Notes: generated from the sequence alone by a model not told the origin. A stretch of 64,000 nt of DNA from Plotosus lineatus (GCA_024760905.1 CM045751.1:5298501-5362500), one strand, 5' to 3'; numbered from the stretch's first letter, positions 34,890 through 46,649 are shown. Numbers and translations: made by a program.

Positions 34890-35345
34890 CAGTTTTGTTT
34901 AGGATCACGGGTAAACTGGAGTCTATATCAGCAAACTCTGCGGAAAGGTGGGACACACCCTGAACAGTCAATTATAGGGCCAATTCACACACACAGTCAC
35001 TCCCACATTCACACCCAGTAGTAATTTGGAAAATCCTGTTGCAGAATGTGTGTATTTGGAGTTTGGGAGGAAACCAGAATACCCAGAGGTCGGTGCTTAT
35101 TCCCAGTTTCCGTAGCGTGAAGCGACCAGGAGTTCAACCCCTCCTAGATGGGACGCTATAGTCCATTGCAGTTTACCTTCCCAGTATATTTTACTGGTAC
35201 CCATTGACACTGCTGGGTGAAAGGAGGCACACTTGTGATTAAGACCTTGCCCAGGGGTCTTAGCACAGTGGGGGGTCTAACTGGGATTTGAACACACAAC
35301 ATCCCATTCACTAGCACAGCACTCTAACCACTAAGCCACCGGCTC
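34890..35345 (-). mobile_element. L2-type fragment followed by SINE family 3 copy
   Basis: 34890-35075 has the ACACACAGTCACTCCCACAT and GAGGAAACCAGAATACCC modules. 35080-35345 repeats the element at 4745-5025 (TCTAACTGGGATTTGAACAC; CACTCTAACCACTAAGCCACC). Confidence 0.7.
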
Positions 35346-35449
35346 CTACTGGGCACGGTGCTCAGTTTTAAATTCAGTGTTGCTGTAAATATAATTCTTT
35401 CTGATCTGAAGTCACTGTTTTACATGAGGTTTAATTATTATTATCAAGT

Positions 35450-35592
35450 CATTCTTTCTTTTTCTGAACCACTTAATCTATTTCGGGTCTCAGGGAGGCT
35501 GTCGCCCATCTCAGCTGACTCTGGGTGAGGAACAGCTCGCCAGGCCATTGCAGGGCCACTATTATTATTATTATTATTATTATTATTATCAA
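35450..35592 (-). mobile_element. L2-type tail fragment with (ATT)n
   Basis: GGTCTCAGGGAGGCTGTCGC and GCTCGCCAGGCCATTGCAGG, interrupted by a TTA repeat (35562-35590) that ends 31 nt before a coding exon. Confidence 0.65.
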
Positions 35593-35623
35593 ACCAGACT
35601 CGATACGAAGAGGGCGTGCTTAC

Positions 35624-35674
35624 CTTGTCTTTGAAGTGTGACTGCATGCGTCGCTATTGCGGCAAACTGATCCT
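35624..35674 (-). CDS. trdn: Triadin-like exon, 51 nt
   Basis: Acceptor TTTCTTTTTTTAG, donor GTAAGC. Encodes DQFAAIATHAVTLQRQ, less charged than its neighbours. Phase 1 at both ends and strong splice signals. Confidence 0.8.
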
Positions 35675-36645
35675 CTAAAAAAAGAAATGTTGATGTAAAT
35701 AATTATGGATTTTTTAAAAAATGGAATTTTATATGACAGCAAGCCGAGAGATATTTTAGGATAAAGCAACACAACTGCATTTAAGTACTTGTAGTTTTCC
35801 AATGAAAATAAAGTTAAATCCAATCTAATTAAATTTATTCAAATCTAATTTACTCTAATTTAAACAATGCCAAATGGGACGGAATGAAAACAGGACACCA
35901 GACGGTCTGCAGACTATATTATGTTATATTTGTTATCCTATGATTTTTTTTTTTTTCTTTTTAATTTGTCTTTCATGAAAATAAAGGAAGTAAGGAATGA
36001 GACCTGGCAGGGTCACCATGAGCCCCAAATACGAAAATATATAACTTTATAACTACATTTCCTCCATCAGGAAAGCTACAAATAAGTATAAATAAATAAA
36101 AGCTTTTAACTGTGCTCTCCAGTATGTTTGCTGAATAAAACCTAAAACAAAGCAAAAAAAAAAAAAAAAAAAAAGAGAAGAAGAAGAAAAACACAAACAT
36201 AATCCAGTTCCAGGTTTAATAATGAGTTTAAATCTTGCTAATTACTCTGGCAGGCCAGCAGGATTAATTATGCACTGATCATTTTCTTCGTCTAAATATA
36301 GAAGCTGAATTGCTTTCCACATCATCATGTATCAGTCCAAGCCTCCGGAGTAATTTGGCCCCCCCCCCCCCCCCGCCGTTTTTTCAGAAATGAAAGAATG
36401 GTAAATATTGAGCAGATCACAGCCACAGTTTTAATTAATTTACGAAAGGCTGAAACAATAAACAATTGATAAAATATTTGATGAACTTTCCTGAAATTAC
36501 AGCAAACCAAACATACACAAATATTTCCGGCACTGTACAGAACCCTCCAGAAATATTTACTCTCCGAGCTTCATGGAGGACCAGAACCTGGAAACTATTT
36601 TGGGATTTTTACTCTTAAATTAAAAAAATAAATAAAATAAAAACA
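35675..36645. other. Intron, nothing recognised
   Basis: An A run at about 36152-36173 and a C run at 36360-36374; otherwise unique. Confidence 0.4.
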
Positions 36646-36649
36646 CATG

Positions 36650-36990
36650 TACATTCATTCATTTTCTAAACCATTTAATGCTAATTTGGGTCACGGGGAG
36701 GCTGACACCAATCTCAGCCGACTGTGGGCAAGGGCAGAATACACCCTGGACGGCTCACCAGGCCATCGCAGGGCATAAACACACTGACGGCTATGCAGCT
36801 CCTCTTGTCAAAAGTCAGCAATGGTTCTTTTACATGAACCTCCCACCATAGACAGTGAAAGACATGGCCAGCCTTTGATAACCCAGTTAGTGGCAGTGGG
36901 AGGACAGTGGAAACAAGTTGAAAGTGGGACTTGAACCCCCAACCTTGTGATCAGTGAGCCAGTACCTTACAACCAGGCCACCACTGTCAA
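36650..36990 (-). mobile_element. SINE family 1, full length, minus
   Basis: Tail CATTCATTTTCTAAACCATT through GATAACCCAGTTAGTGGCAG to head GGGACTTGAACCCCCAACCT and GCCAGTACCTTACAACCAGG-CCACCACTG. Confidence 0.85.
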
Positions 36991-37058
36991 ACTCATCTGT
37001 TTATTTTCTGTAACCGCTTAATCCTAATTAGGGTCACGGAGAGGCTAATACCATCCCA

Positions 37059-37059
<1 letters not shown>

Positions 37060-37122
<63 letters not shown>
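37060..37122. repeat. (TA)n microsatellite
   Basis: About 31 TA units, interrupting another SINE tail (37003-37059). Confidence 0.97.
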
Positions 37123-37124
<2 letters not shown>

Positions 37125-37414
37125 CACATTATATTATCTGTAAATGATTGAAAACTTATATCAACTTAATTAATTTCATTGTAAATGTAAAAATGTGGAA
37201 AATACTGAATGGGGTGTGGGGGGTGGGGGTTGTTGTGGGGGGTGGGGGATACTTCTGCGAGCCCCATTTTCTGATGTCCCAGCACACATTCACATGCATT
37301 TATGTTAATGAATTCTTCAGGCTTTATAGCTGAGACACTGCAGTCACATGCATTAATTTTGTCGGTGGTGAAATAAACGACCCCCAGTAATTGAAGTGAA
37401 ATGGCTTTTAATAC

Positions 37415-37462
37415 CTCGCACAGGAGTCGGTGGTAATGGACTATCCGTGACTATGTGATGCA
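37415..37462 (-). CDS. trdn: Triadin-like exon, 48 nt
   Basis: Acceptor CACCATCTCCTTTGCAG (excellent), donor GTATTA. Encodes HHIVTDSPLPPTPVR, Pro-rich. Third of three exons clustered within 340 bp. Phase 1. Confidence 0.75.
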
Positions 37463-37568
37463 CTGCAAAGGAGATGGTGATTGTGATTATAAATTTTAGC
37501 CAAATTAAAAAAAAAACAAAACAAAAACATGAGCTCTTGGCTTAAAAATGATGTGTCTGTGTACTCAC

Positions 37569-37622
37569 CGTACCAGCCGGGCGGAGCCGGACAGTACACC
37601 GGTGTTGGACGGCATGCTGGGA
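37569..37622 (-). CDS. trdn: Triadin-like exon, 54 nt, Cys/Pro/aromatic
   Basis: Acceptor ATGTCTTCCTGCAG, donor GTGAGT. Encodes PACRPTPVYCPAPPGWY, two Cys in a Pro/Tyr/Trp-rich context quite unlike the surrounding KEKE segments. Very GC-rich for this window. If lumenal, the cysteines could form disulfides within or between triadin chains. Confidence 0.85.
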
Positions 37623-37721
37623 CTGCAGGAAGACATGTAATAAGATATGCAGTTTTCTTTTAGTAAATTTTTACCGAATGTATATGTACATTGTGCTGTG
37701 GTGAGGTTATCTGATACTTAC

Positions 37722-37754
37722 GGTCATGCAGAGGGGCAACGACATCAACGTCCT
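37722..37754 (-). CDS. trdn: Triadin-like exon, 33 nt
   Basis: Acceptor TTTGTTATTTTAG, donor GTAAGT (consensus). Encodes DVDVVAPLHD. Separated from the next exon by a 99-nt intron. Phase 1. Confidence 0.8.
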
Positions 37755-38009
37755 CTAAAATAACAAAGAAATGTATTTTTCAATTCCATCAAGTCAACAC
37801 ATTCGCCTGAGTTTCCATGATGTGATATTTTATTATATTTCTGTTTGTTATTAAAATCCAGCATGGCTGCAAAAATACGTGAGTAACCTAGCAACTGCTG
37901 TTAGTTATAGTTTATAATCTGACTAAAGGACTGATAAAATATCTTCACAATATTAGCAACAATATTAATGTTCTTATTATTATGAATTGGTATTTTTTTA
38001 AACAATGTT

Positions 38010-38365
38010 TTTATTTATTCATTCATTTCCCAAGCCGCTGAATCCTCATTAGGGATTTGTGAGGGAGGCTGAACACACCCCCCCCAACACCATTGGTCCA
38101 CTCCCAGTTGACAACCCCACGGGTCATTGCACAGTCAACACACTCGCAACCATTCACACTCACAGCTGGGGTCAATCTGCAACAGCCAATCAGTGTCCTG
38201 TGTATGTTTTTGGACTATGGGAAGAAACCAAAGTATCCAGAGGAAACTTATGCAAGCAAAGGGAGGACAACTCCACAGAGAAACACCTGCACCACCCAGG
38301 CACTGAACCCAGGTTGCTTTTTTTTGTGAGGCGGACATGCTGACCACTGTACCACCGTTCCACTT
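38010..38365 (-). mobile_element. SINE family 2 / L2-type, minus
   Basis: Tail CATTCATTTCCCAAGCCG, TGTATGTTTTTGGACTATGG module, and the reversed head GGACATGCTGACCACTGTAC-CACC. Confidence 0.7.
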
Positions 38366-38499
38366 ATAAGGCGCACCCCCTCCCCCATTTTTAAAAAAAA
38401 ATTTTTTATTATTTTTTAATTTGGACAAGATGAGCACAGCATGATGGACTAGTGCCAAGCTTGGTGATGACATTTATTTATGGAATTTTCATGTCCTCC

Positions 38500-38760
38500 T
38501 GATGATGGTGTGTGCTTCCTCCAATTACCCTCTGGGTTCTCCAGTTTCCTCCCATAGTCCAAAAACAAGAACAGTGGGTTAATTGGTTGTTCCAAATCAC
38601 CCTCAGGTATGAGTGTGAATGATTGTGTGTGTGTTGGCCCTGCGTTGGCTTGGAAAGCTGTCCAGGGTGTATCTCGCCCAGAGTCGACTGAGATGGGTTC
38701 CACCTCCCTGTGACCCTAATTATGATTAAGCGGTTCAGAAAATGAATGAATGGATAAATA
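38500..38760 (+). mobile_element. L2-type repeat, plus
   Basis: CAGTTTCCTCCCATAGTCCA, GAAAGCTGTCCAGGGTGTAT and a tail AGAAAATGAATGAATGG. Confidence 0.7.
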
Positions 38761-38854
38761 AATGTTGAGTGGAGCAAAGCCCAGAAGGTCACAAAAAAAG
38801 GACTTGTTTTGAACATAAGCACTAATGTTTCGTCACAGTGTAAACAAACACATT

Positions 38855-39620
38855 ACCGTATTTTCCAGACTATAAGTCACACTTTTTTCACACTTTCTTT
38901 GAAGGTGTGACTTATACTGCAGAGCAACTTATCTGTGAAATTATCACATATAATTTTGTTCGTCATAATAATAACAAACATAATTTCACATGTTTGTTAT
39001 TTTTACACTCACAACCACAAGAGGGCACTCTTGGCTTGGGTACCAGTACCTGCTCATCCTGTACCACTGAAGAAATCCCCCCCCAAAGAAAATCCTGTTC
39101 TGTGAATTACAAGCTGTAAGTAGTGAAATATTCAGCAGAAAATGATAATCGAGCAGCAGAAAGAAAATTTGGAATGAACGAGAAACTTGTGAAAGCGACT
39201 TGATAAAAGCAGAGATTACTATTACTGCCATAAAGAAAACAAACAAAAAAAATCACGGCCTAAAAGCTAGATGGCCACAGTGAGAGGAACGAGCTCGCAC
39301 ATGGGTGCTTCATCAACATGCCACAGGGAGGGGCTTGTCAACGGTGCAGTTGCGTCTCCACGTCCAGGTAGTGACATTATTACATATAATTCTATTTGTC
39401 ATAATAATAACGAACATAATTTCACATGTTTCTTTTTACACTCACAACCGCAAGAAGGTAACAAGAGGGCTGAAAAGCAAAGATTATTATTACTGCAATG
39501 AAGAAAACAAAAAAAGCTAATCGTGGGCTCAAGGCTAGATGGCCAAAGCTAGAGGAACGAGCTCGCACATGGGTTGAAATGTTGATCTGCCTGAAAGCAG
39601 AGTGATGCTGCTCTGTCCAC
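38855..39620. mobile_element. TACCGTATTTTCC-end MITE with internal tandem repeats, truncated
   Basis: Left end TACCGTATTTTCCAGACTAT. Two internal units share CATAATTTCACATGTTT, CGAGCTCGCACATGGGT and GGGGCTTGTCAACGGTGCAG. No matching right end is seen; a family-4 SINE follows. Confidence 0.6.
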
Positions 39621-39639
39621 AGTCGTGCTCAAGATTTTC

Positions 39640-39962
39640 ATCCGATCTTCGATTGTGATTTACTATAATGATCCCATAAGGGGAATTATTTCCTCTGCAT
39701 TTAACCCATCCAATGTGAGTGTGAGGACACACACACACACACACAGAGAAAGAGAAAGAGCAGTGGGCTGCCACACACACCGGGGGGCACTAGAGAGCAG
39801 TTGGGGGTTAGGCATCTTGCTCAAGGGCACTTCAGCCACTAATATGGAGGAATGGAAGGTGCAGCTCACTCTCACCACTGGTACACATTTTTCCTGCTGG
39901 TTTGGGAGTTGAACCAGCAACCTTTCAGTCCCAAAACTGCTCCGCTAACCTTGAGGCGATGG
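39640..39962 (-). mobile_element. SINE family 4, minus orientation
   Basis: Contains TTTAACCCATCCAATGTGAG, AGTGGGCTGCCACACACACC and CATCTTGCTCAAGGGCACTT, ending in a reversed tRNA-like head (GGGAGTTGAACCAGCAACCT; CTCCGCTAACC). Confidence 0.7.
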
Positions 39963-40431
39963 CTTTTTATTACACAGGAAGTACGGTAATTATAATTCAA
40001 TCATCAATGTTATTGGGGATGTTTGATGTGTTGGGGAAGGTTTTTTGTTCCACTCAACTGTAACTGATATAAGTAATGAACCTGAAGCTGTTCCACAGGT
40101 GCAGTCCTGGAAGAATTGATAGCAAATGCACATTGTCAGCTCTTGTCCCTTTAAACAGTTTCGAAGTCTATCTTTAGCTTTTTTATTGTTATAATTACCT
40201 TTGGGTTTTTTTTTTTTTACTGAGCTCTAAGAGAAAAGAAAATACCTGAATGAGAAGATTTACAAGAAGAATGATTAATTAAGCAATTCTAAAATTAATA
40301 ATTTATTTATTTTTCATTTTATCAACAGTGATATTCAGTACTATACAGTCCTGCCTTCTGATATGAGGGAATTTTCAGTCGTAATGTTAATTAAAGATGA
40401 TGCCAAAATCGGGAGTATAAGATATTTTTAC
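39963..40431. other. Intron, nothing recognised
   Basis: Unique AT-rich sequence. Confidence 0.4.
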
Positions 40432-40473
40432 CTTTTTTCTGCGGGAACTCGGAATCTGCCGCCTGCTTCATGA
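40432..40473 (-). CDS. trdn: Triadin-like exon, 42 nt
   Basis: Acceptor TTTCTTTCCTCCAG (excellent), donor GTAAAA. Encodes MKQAADSEFPQKK. Phase 1 at both ends. Confidence 0.8.
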
Positions 40474-41338
40474 CTGGAGGAAAGAAATACGAACATGTAA
40501 AACTCTATAAATCAACGCAAGAAAATTATTCAAGATCGTCCACAAGTTTATTCTCAGAAACATCACTTTGCAAATTAATTCTATGAAAATTGCATTTTCG
40601 GGTTTGTTTAATTAAAAGTGAACTAATGGTTTGCGGTTAAGAACCAATAAACAGCGTCAGAACATGAGATTTATCTGCTGTACAGTCATAGTTGTAATTA
40701 TGAATAATTAATATCCCTGTATTGTGTATTTCATTCTTCATAGATTTTATATGATTATTTATTTAACTAATTCATTGAGTTTTTGCTTTATTAACATCCA
40801 AATTATCAGGATTACACAGCATATGTGTTTAGGTTATATATGTATTTGTATCAAAATCTAGCACATGTAATGGGTTGTTAATCATTTACTATGGCTAGAA
40901 GGTTATTTTTTCACCTGTGTTTGTTTGTTTGTTTTATTGTGCAACATAACTCTAAATAAAATTATCCACAGGTTTTGATTAAATGTTTTTCTTGAGTACA
41001 AGTAACAAACCCTTACATTTTCAATTTAAAGTCAATAAGTGTAAATGATGTGTGAATGAACTTTCATCAGATTCCCTCTAGGGGGAGATATTTCATCATA
41101 ACTATGACAAGTTATATTAATGAAACCATATTTTTCAGGTTAATCAATGAACTTTCACCATTATTCATCTGTTTTTGGCAAAGGTACCTCGAATGCGATA
41201 AGGTTCCTCTAGTTTTCATATCAATATGATTTCTAAATTGTTTCGACTAAAATTATACATAAAATACACCATATCAAAACAGTTTATTTTCCAAAATTAA
41301 TTAAAAAAATAACTATTTTTTAATAAATGTATTGATAC
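40474..41338. other. Intron, nothing firm
   Basis: AT-rich. A weak 21-nt exon-like segment (41188-41208) was considered and rejected. Confidence 0.4.
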
Positions 41339-41377
41339 CTTGCTCACTTATTCGATGTGGCTCCTTTTTCTCTTCCA
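41339..41377 (-). CDS. trdn: Triadin-like exon, 39 nt
   Basis: Acceptor TTTTTATTTTTAG, donor GTATCA. Encodes EEKKEPHRISEQ, KEKE-type. Phase 1 at both ends. Confidence 0.8.
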
Positions 41378-41489
41378 CTAAAAATAAAAAATAAATAAAT
41401 AACAGTTATCATGAGGACTCTTCAATTGGCACACAATTTATTTCATGTGTCTTCTGAAATCAACACAGGGTGATCATTAGACAGCTTTT

Positions 41490-41672
41490 GGCAGATACAG
41501 TACTCTTATCCAGAGTGACCGACAATGATCTTTTTGGGTTTTTTTTTTTAGACAAATGAGTAATTGATGGTTAAAGGCCTTGCTCAACGGCCCAAAAGTG
41601 GTGATAATGGAACTGAACCACTGACTTTCAGATCAGTAACCCATCACCTTAACCGCTAAGTCACCACTGAAA
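41490..41672 (-). mobile_element. SINE family 5, minus orientation
   Basis: CTTATCCAGAGTGACCGACA, CCTTGCTCAACGGCCCAAAA and the reversed tRNA-like head GAACTGAACCACTGACTTTC / CACCTTAACCGCTAAGTCACC. A repeat type widespread in fish genomes. Confidence 0.65.
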
Positions 41673-41739
41673 TATTTAGTATTGTGTGGTTCAGAAAATG
41701 AAAGAATGAATGAATTATTATCTTTGCCTTCACTTTCGG

Positions 41740-41875
41740 AATCCCTTAATCCTAATTTGGGTCACGGAGAGGCTGGCACCCATCTCAGCTGACTCTTGAA
41801 GAGGGTATGGTACACCCTGGACAGTTTGCCAGGTCATCTCAGGGCCAACACTCACACAACCATTAACTATAAAAC
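41740..41875 (-). mobile_element. L2-type tail fragment
   Basis: GGGTCACGGAGAGGCTGGCA and GTACACCCTGGACAGTTTGC. Confidence 0.6.
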
Positions 41876-41880
41876 AAAAG

Positions 41881-42770
41881 TACCGTATTCTCTGGACTAC
41901 AAGTCACTTTTACAAGTACACACTTTTTTTTTTTTTTTCATATTTTGGCTGAAGGTGCAACTTTATGTAAAATTATTACATATAATTCTGTTTGTCATAA
42001 TCATAACAAACATAATTTCACATGTTTGTTATTTTTACACTCTCAACCACAAGAGGGCACTCTATGCTTGGGTAACAGTAGCTGTTCATCCACCATTGAA
42101 GAAATGTCCCCCAAAAAGAAAATCCTGTTCTGCGGAAAACTAGAGCAACGAGCTCGCATATGTGTGCTTGAGCTACGTGCTGCTGGGAGGGGCTTGTCAA
42201 CAGTGCAGTTGCATCTCCACGTCCAGGTAGTGAAATTATTACGTATAATTCTGTTTGTCATAATAATAAAGAACATAATTTCACATGTTTATTTTTACAG
42301 GCAACAAGAGGGCAGAAAAGCAAAGATTATTATTACTGCAATCAAGAAAAAAAAATAAAAAAGCTAATTGCGGGCTAAAGGCAAGATGGCTACAGCTAGA
42401 GGAACGAGCTCGCACATGGGATGGGGGGGTGGGGTGAGCAATATGCTGCAGGGAGGGGCTTGTCAACAGTGCAGTTCTGTCTCCACATCCAGGTAGTTGC
42501 CAAGGAGATGAATAGAAATGACATTGTGTGCGGACTTTCTTGGTGTGACGGCTTCGTGCAACACAATTGCCTCTCTATCAGAAAGAGGACCACAACGTCA
42601 TGAAAAAACTGCCAGCAGATTTTTAAGCCAAGGTAGACAGTTTCCATGAGTTTGTGATTTATAGTCCAGTGCGAATTATATATGTTTACTTTTCTTTGTT
42701 ATGCTTTTTTTTTTTTTTTTGGCCAATGCGACTTGTACTCAGAGCGACGCATAGTCCGGAAAATATGGTA
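41881..42770. mobile_element. TACCGTATTC/TACCATATTTTCC-end MITE, complete
   Basis: Left TACCGTATTCTCTGGACTAC; right reverse complement TACCATATTTTCCGGACTAT. Inside, two tandem units (about 41968-42230 and 42231-42500) share ATAATTCTGTTTGTCATAAT, CACATGTTT and GGAGGGGCTTGTCAACAGTG. Confidence 0.75.
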
Positions 42771-43794
42771 TATAACCTAATATTTAGGTCTCCATGGAAA
42801 CGCATCTAATATATACAACACTACCTCCATATGTGTCCCGTCACATTGACATACTTCTCCTTTTCTTTCGATGTGCTCAATTAAAATAATTCTGAGTTGA
42901 TATTTAATATCGCTGCATAAAAGAAATGAAACACTGAAGATAATTAGCTTGTAATTCTCGTTGTTCACAAATCATTCTGGCACTTTAACTAAATTATACA
43001 TGCCTCTCTATTAAAAGCATAATGTAGCGTGTGACTCCAGGACAGGATTAATTCTATTAATTATATACTCTGTGAATTTCAGATGAGACAAAGCTACTAA
43101 ATAATCACTGATTGTAAAGCTAAAAGTAGTGTGTGAGGTCTAATGGACCTACAGCAGATGGCACTGTTTATTTATTTATTTATTTATTTATTTTGTGTGT
43201 GTGTGTGTGTGTGTGTGCGTGTGCGCGCGTAATCAGGCTGTAGTTTAAGATGATAGAAAATCATTAATTAATGACCGTATTGGAAATTCCCACGTGGCTT
43301 GTGTGTCGACTCTGTAAGCCGACTAGTAAATACGGAGTGAAATGAGAGACAGTCTTTATGCTGAGATGCAGTCATGTGGGACATGTCATGGCGAAGAGCT
43401 GTGCAGGTGTAATTTGGGTTGATTGGAAAAATCAATGGCTAAAATTAAACATATTTGCAATCACAGCTGTTCAGGTCAGATTTTATGAAGGCTGCATTAA
43501 AAAGTAAAGAATGCTGGTTGGAAGATGCTCCACCAGATGGCACTTTAGAGCAGAAAATCCTCTTTTTTTTACATTTTTTAATTTATTTTTTTTTTTTGGT
43601 CGTCATCTCGCTCAGATCAACAAAGAGAATGAGATAAAACTGGCGGTTAAATTCAGCTTCAGGGTGCAGAAGTTTGCACCGCGTTCCCATTTTGTTCTAT
43701 CAATGCCTCTGTACGTATGCACAAAACTACAGCCAAATGATGCCAATAATATACATTTATAAATATAGAAATCTGTCTCTCTTTCTCGTTCTGT
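42771..43794. other. Intron, nothing recognised
   Basis: A TTTA run (43170-43192) followed by a TG repeat (43194-43220). No exon-like structure. Confidence 0.4.
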
Positions 43795-44078
43795 CTCACT
43801 CATTTAGTTACTGAACTGCTTACTCCTAGTAGGGTCACAGGGAGGCTAAAGCCTATCTCAGCCGACAAAAAGGTGGGACCCACTCTGAACAGCACACGGC
43901 CAACACAAACATTCACACCGAGGGGTAATTCACAAATTAATTAGCATAATGCACATGTCTTTGGACTGTGGGAGGAAACCGGAATACCCGGAGGAGCCCA
44001 TGCATGCAGAGTCCGGGACGTGTACCCAGGGCCCTCTTGCCTTGCAGTCAATGTGCTAACCAATACACAACCATGTTT
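43795..44078 (-). mobile_element. L2-type repeat, minus
   Basis: GGGTCACAGGGAGGCTAAAG, GTGGGAGGAAACCGGAATAC and ATGTGCTAACCAATACACAA. Confidence 0.65.
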
Positions 44079-44087
44079 ATGGATCTT

Positions 44088-44478
44088 CTACTTTTTCTTC
44101 CGGCTGTTCCCGTCAGGGGTTGCCACAGCGAATCATCTGGCTCCGTCTTCATGGAGGTCAAATTAAATGATTCACATGTTTGATTTGGCGTAAGATTTTA
44201 CGTCGGATGCCGTTCCTGACGCAACCGTTTATCGAGGGACAGAAACATGCTGATGGCTTTGCAGCTACACTTTACGAAAGTCAGCAATAGTTCTTTTACA
44301 TGAACCTCTCACTGTAGACAGTGAGATACACGCCCGCCTTTGATAACCCAGTTAGCTGTACGGGGGGCGGGCGGGGGGAGGGGCATGTGGCAGTGACAAC
44401 CTTGTGGACAGTGGGACTCGAACCCCCAACCCAAGGATCAGTGATCCAGCACCTTTACCACCAGGCCACCACTGCTCC
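44088..44478 (-). mobile_element. SINE family 1 with RTE-type tail, minus
   Basis: Left end is the reversed RTE-type tail (TTTTTCTTCCGGCTGTTCCC, GGTTGCCACAGCGAATCATC), then GATTTGGCGTAAG and GGATGCCGTTCCTGACGCAA. The ordinary family-1 body and head follow (GACTCGAACCCCCAACCC; CACCTTTACCACCAGGCCACC). Third tail-switched copy. Confidence 0.8.
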
Positions 44479-44736
44479 AACCATGTTTATGGATGGATGT
44501 AGATTTATTATTCATGTACTCGAATCTTTGTACTTTTTTATTAAAGTTTGTAGTTCTGGTGTTTGATTCTGATTTGGTTCTACATTATAAAATGTATTTT
44601 TTTTTTTTTTTTCTGAACGCTGTGACAGGCTCTCCATGACACGATAGAAATCTTTTTTGAGTTTTCTTCCATTTTGTTCTCCTGGAACGCATGGTATGAT
44701 CATTTGATGATTCAATATGGAGTCAATATGAGGTAC

Positions 44737-44829
44737 CTTTTTCTTCCTCGGGCTTTGTGTCTTCGATCTGAGTCTGTGTGGGTTGATCCGGCTGCATGCA
44801 CACGCAGGTGGTTGATTCTTTTTGTTGAT
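44737..44829 (-). CDS. trdn: Triadin-like exon, 93 nt
   Basis: Acceptor TTTATTTGCTTTCAG, donor GTACCT. Begins QQKESTTCVCMQPDQPTQ and ends DTKPEEEK. The closely spaced CxC pair is unusual for this protein. Phase 1 at both ends; joined to the upstream exon as an Asp codon. Confidence 0.8.
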
Positions 44830-44964
44830 CTGAAAGCAAATAAACACACAAAACAAAGAAAATTTTAATGGTAGACAGGCTGATAGTTTTTACTTTACCT
44901 TTTGGAAAATGTTTTCAGGAAAAAAAAAAACAAAAAAAAAACTGCCTATAGGTAACAATAGGGG

Positions 44965-45240
44965 GCGTGATTGGGGGCGAAATGGTTAGAAAGCTTGCCT
45001 GACAGCAAGAAGGTCGTGGATTCAAGGCTTGGGCTCGGTGAGGAAATGTCTGTGTGGGGTTTGCATGCTCTTCATAGGCTTTCCTGGGTTTTCTCCAAAT
45101 ACTCGGGTTTCCTCCCACAGTCCAAAGGCGTGCACGTTCGGCTAATTGGTTGTTTCACATTGACCTTGGGTGTGGTTAGTTGTGTGTTGTGTGTGTGTGT
45201 GTGTGTGTGTGTGTTGGCCCTGTGATGGTCCGGTGAGCTA
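44965..45240 (+). mobile_element. SINE family 2, plus
   Basis: Head GGGGCGAAATGGTTAGAAAG and GTCGTGGATTCAAGGC, then the L2-type modules TTTCCTCCCACAGTCCAAAG and a TG repeat (45187-45214). Confidence 0.65.
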
Positions 45241-45621
45241 AATGTCATGGAGTGAAATATTTTGCAGGCAGCGGGCTTCCAACCCTCACAGGTAAACACA
45301 GACGGGTGTGCTGTAACAGAAGCTGTGATAATGGCCCAATGCATCATGGGTATGAGATGGATGAACGAATGAATATGTAACATTGCACCATTGTAATGTA
45401 ATTTGTATTTCATGATGAAAATGTATGTATACGCCCTCAAGCGTGGCATCACACAGCATGCCGTATAATTAAAATAAATAAATAAATAAAATACCCTGAA
45501 CATTCTCAACATACAGAATAGAAAACATCGGCAAAATAGGAAATAAATAAAGATAATATAGTGTGATGTCACTTGACAAAGCTGGACGTTACTGTTAGCA
45601 ACCTAACGTAAGACTTTGATC

Positions 45622-46340
45622 ATACCCATTCATTCATTTTTGAGTCACAGGGAAGCTGGCGCCCATCTCAGCCGACCCTGGGCTTGGGAAGACTACACCC
45701 GGGACAGCGCGACAGATCATCGCAGGGTTCAGAAACACACTGACGGCTATGCAGTCACTCACTCATTCTCACTCGTTAGCCGAGCCATGTAATCCTAATA
45801 GGGTTGCAGAGAGGATGGAGCTTATCTCAGCCGACAGTGGGTGAAGTCGGGGGTACACTCTGAACAAGCATGCCAGAGCATCACAGGGGCAACACAGAGA
45901 CAAACATTCGCACATGCTCACTCACACCTAGGGGCAATTTGCAACCACCGATTAGCCTAATGTGCATTTCGTTGAAGGGTGGGGAGGAAACCGCGGTACC
46001 GGGAGGAAACCCGTGCGAACATGGGGTGAACATAATCTGTGTATTATTAAATATTTACTGTTTTTTTTAAGCTATTGACACGAGATCCGAATCCCCAAAT
46101 AGTCGCTTTCATGGGAAATTTCGTAAAAACTTCTGAGCAATCAGATTGAATGTGTTGTAAAATGATTCATATAAGAGTAGAACATTTGCCCCACTGTATT
46201 TATTCATACATTCATTCATCTTCTGAACCGCTTAATCCTAATTAGGGTCACGGGGAGGCTGGCGCCCATCGCTCCGGCTGAGGGCAGAGTACACCCTGGA
46301 CGGCTTCCAGGCCATCGCAGAACCTCACAGAACCAGCGTG
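45622..46340 (-). mobile_element. Three partial L2/SINE tail fragments, minus
   Basis: At 45622-45765 (GAAGCTGGCGCCCATCTCAG), 45765-46030 (family 2 modules, GGGGCAATTTGCAACCACCG) and 46208-46335 (GGGTCACGGGGAGGCTGGCG). Confidence 0.65.
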
Positions 46341-46649
46341 AGGAAATGACGAGACACACAACACTGGGGTTCGGATAAAATTCTATCCTGTACTTTGTCC
46401 TGGAGTTGAATGCTGACTGCTGCTCGTCTGTTCCTACGCGGTATTTGACGGCTCCATCAAGCAGAGGTTGAACAGTAAACTTGCGGTGGCGATGTTGTTG
46501 TTTTGTTGTTGGCTTGGATTTTTATTTGTTTTCACCCAAATGGAGTCTGGTTCCTCTCAAGGTTTCTACCTCATGTCATCTGCGGGTGTTTTTCCTGTAA
46601 ACCGTCACTATAGACTCACTCATTAGAGATGTATAGGATTTAAAGAGAA
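46341..46649. other. Intron, partly repeat-like
   Basis: The segment TCTGGTTCCTCTCAAGGTTT-CTACCTCATG resembles a block common in fish repeats. No exon seen. Confidence 0.35.

Noticed and set aside
41188..41208. 21-nt phase-1 exon candidate (EPYRIR)
   Set aside because: The donor is acceptable, but the acceptor GATATGAAAACTAG has no pyrimidine tract; too weak to call.
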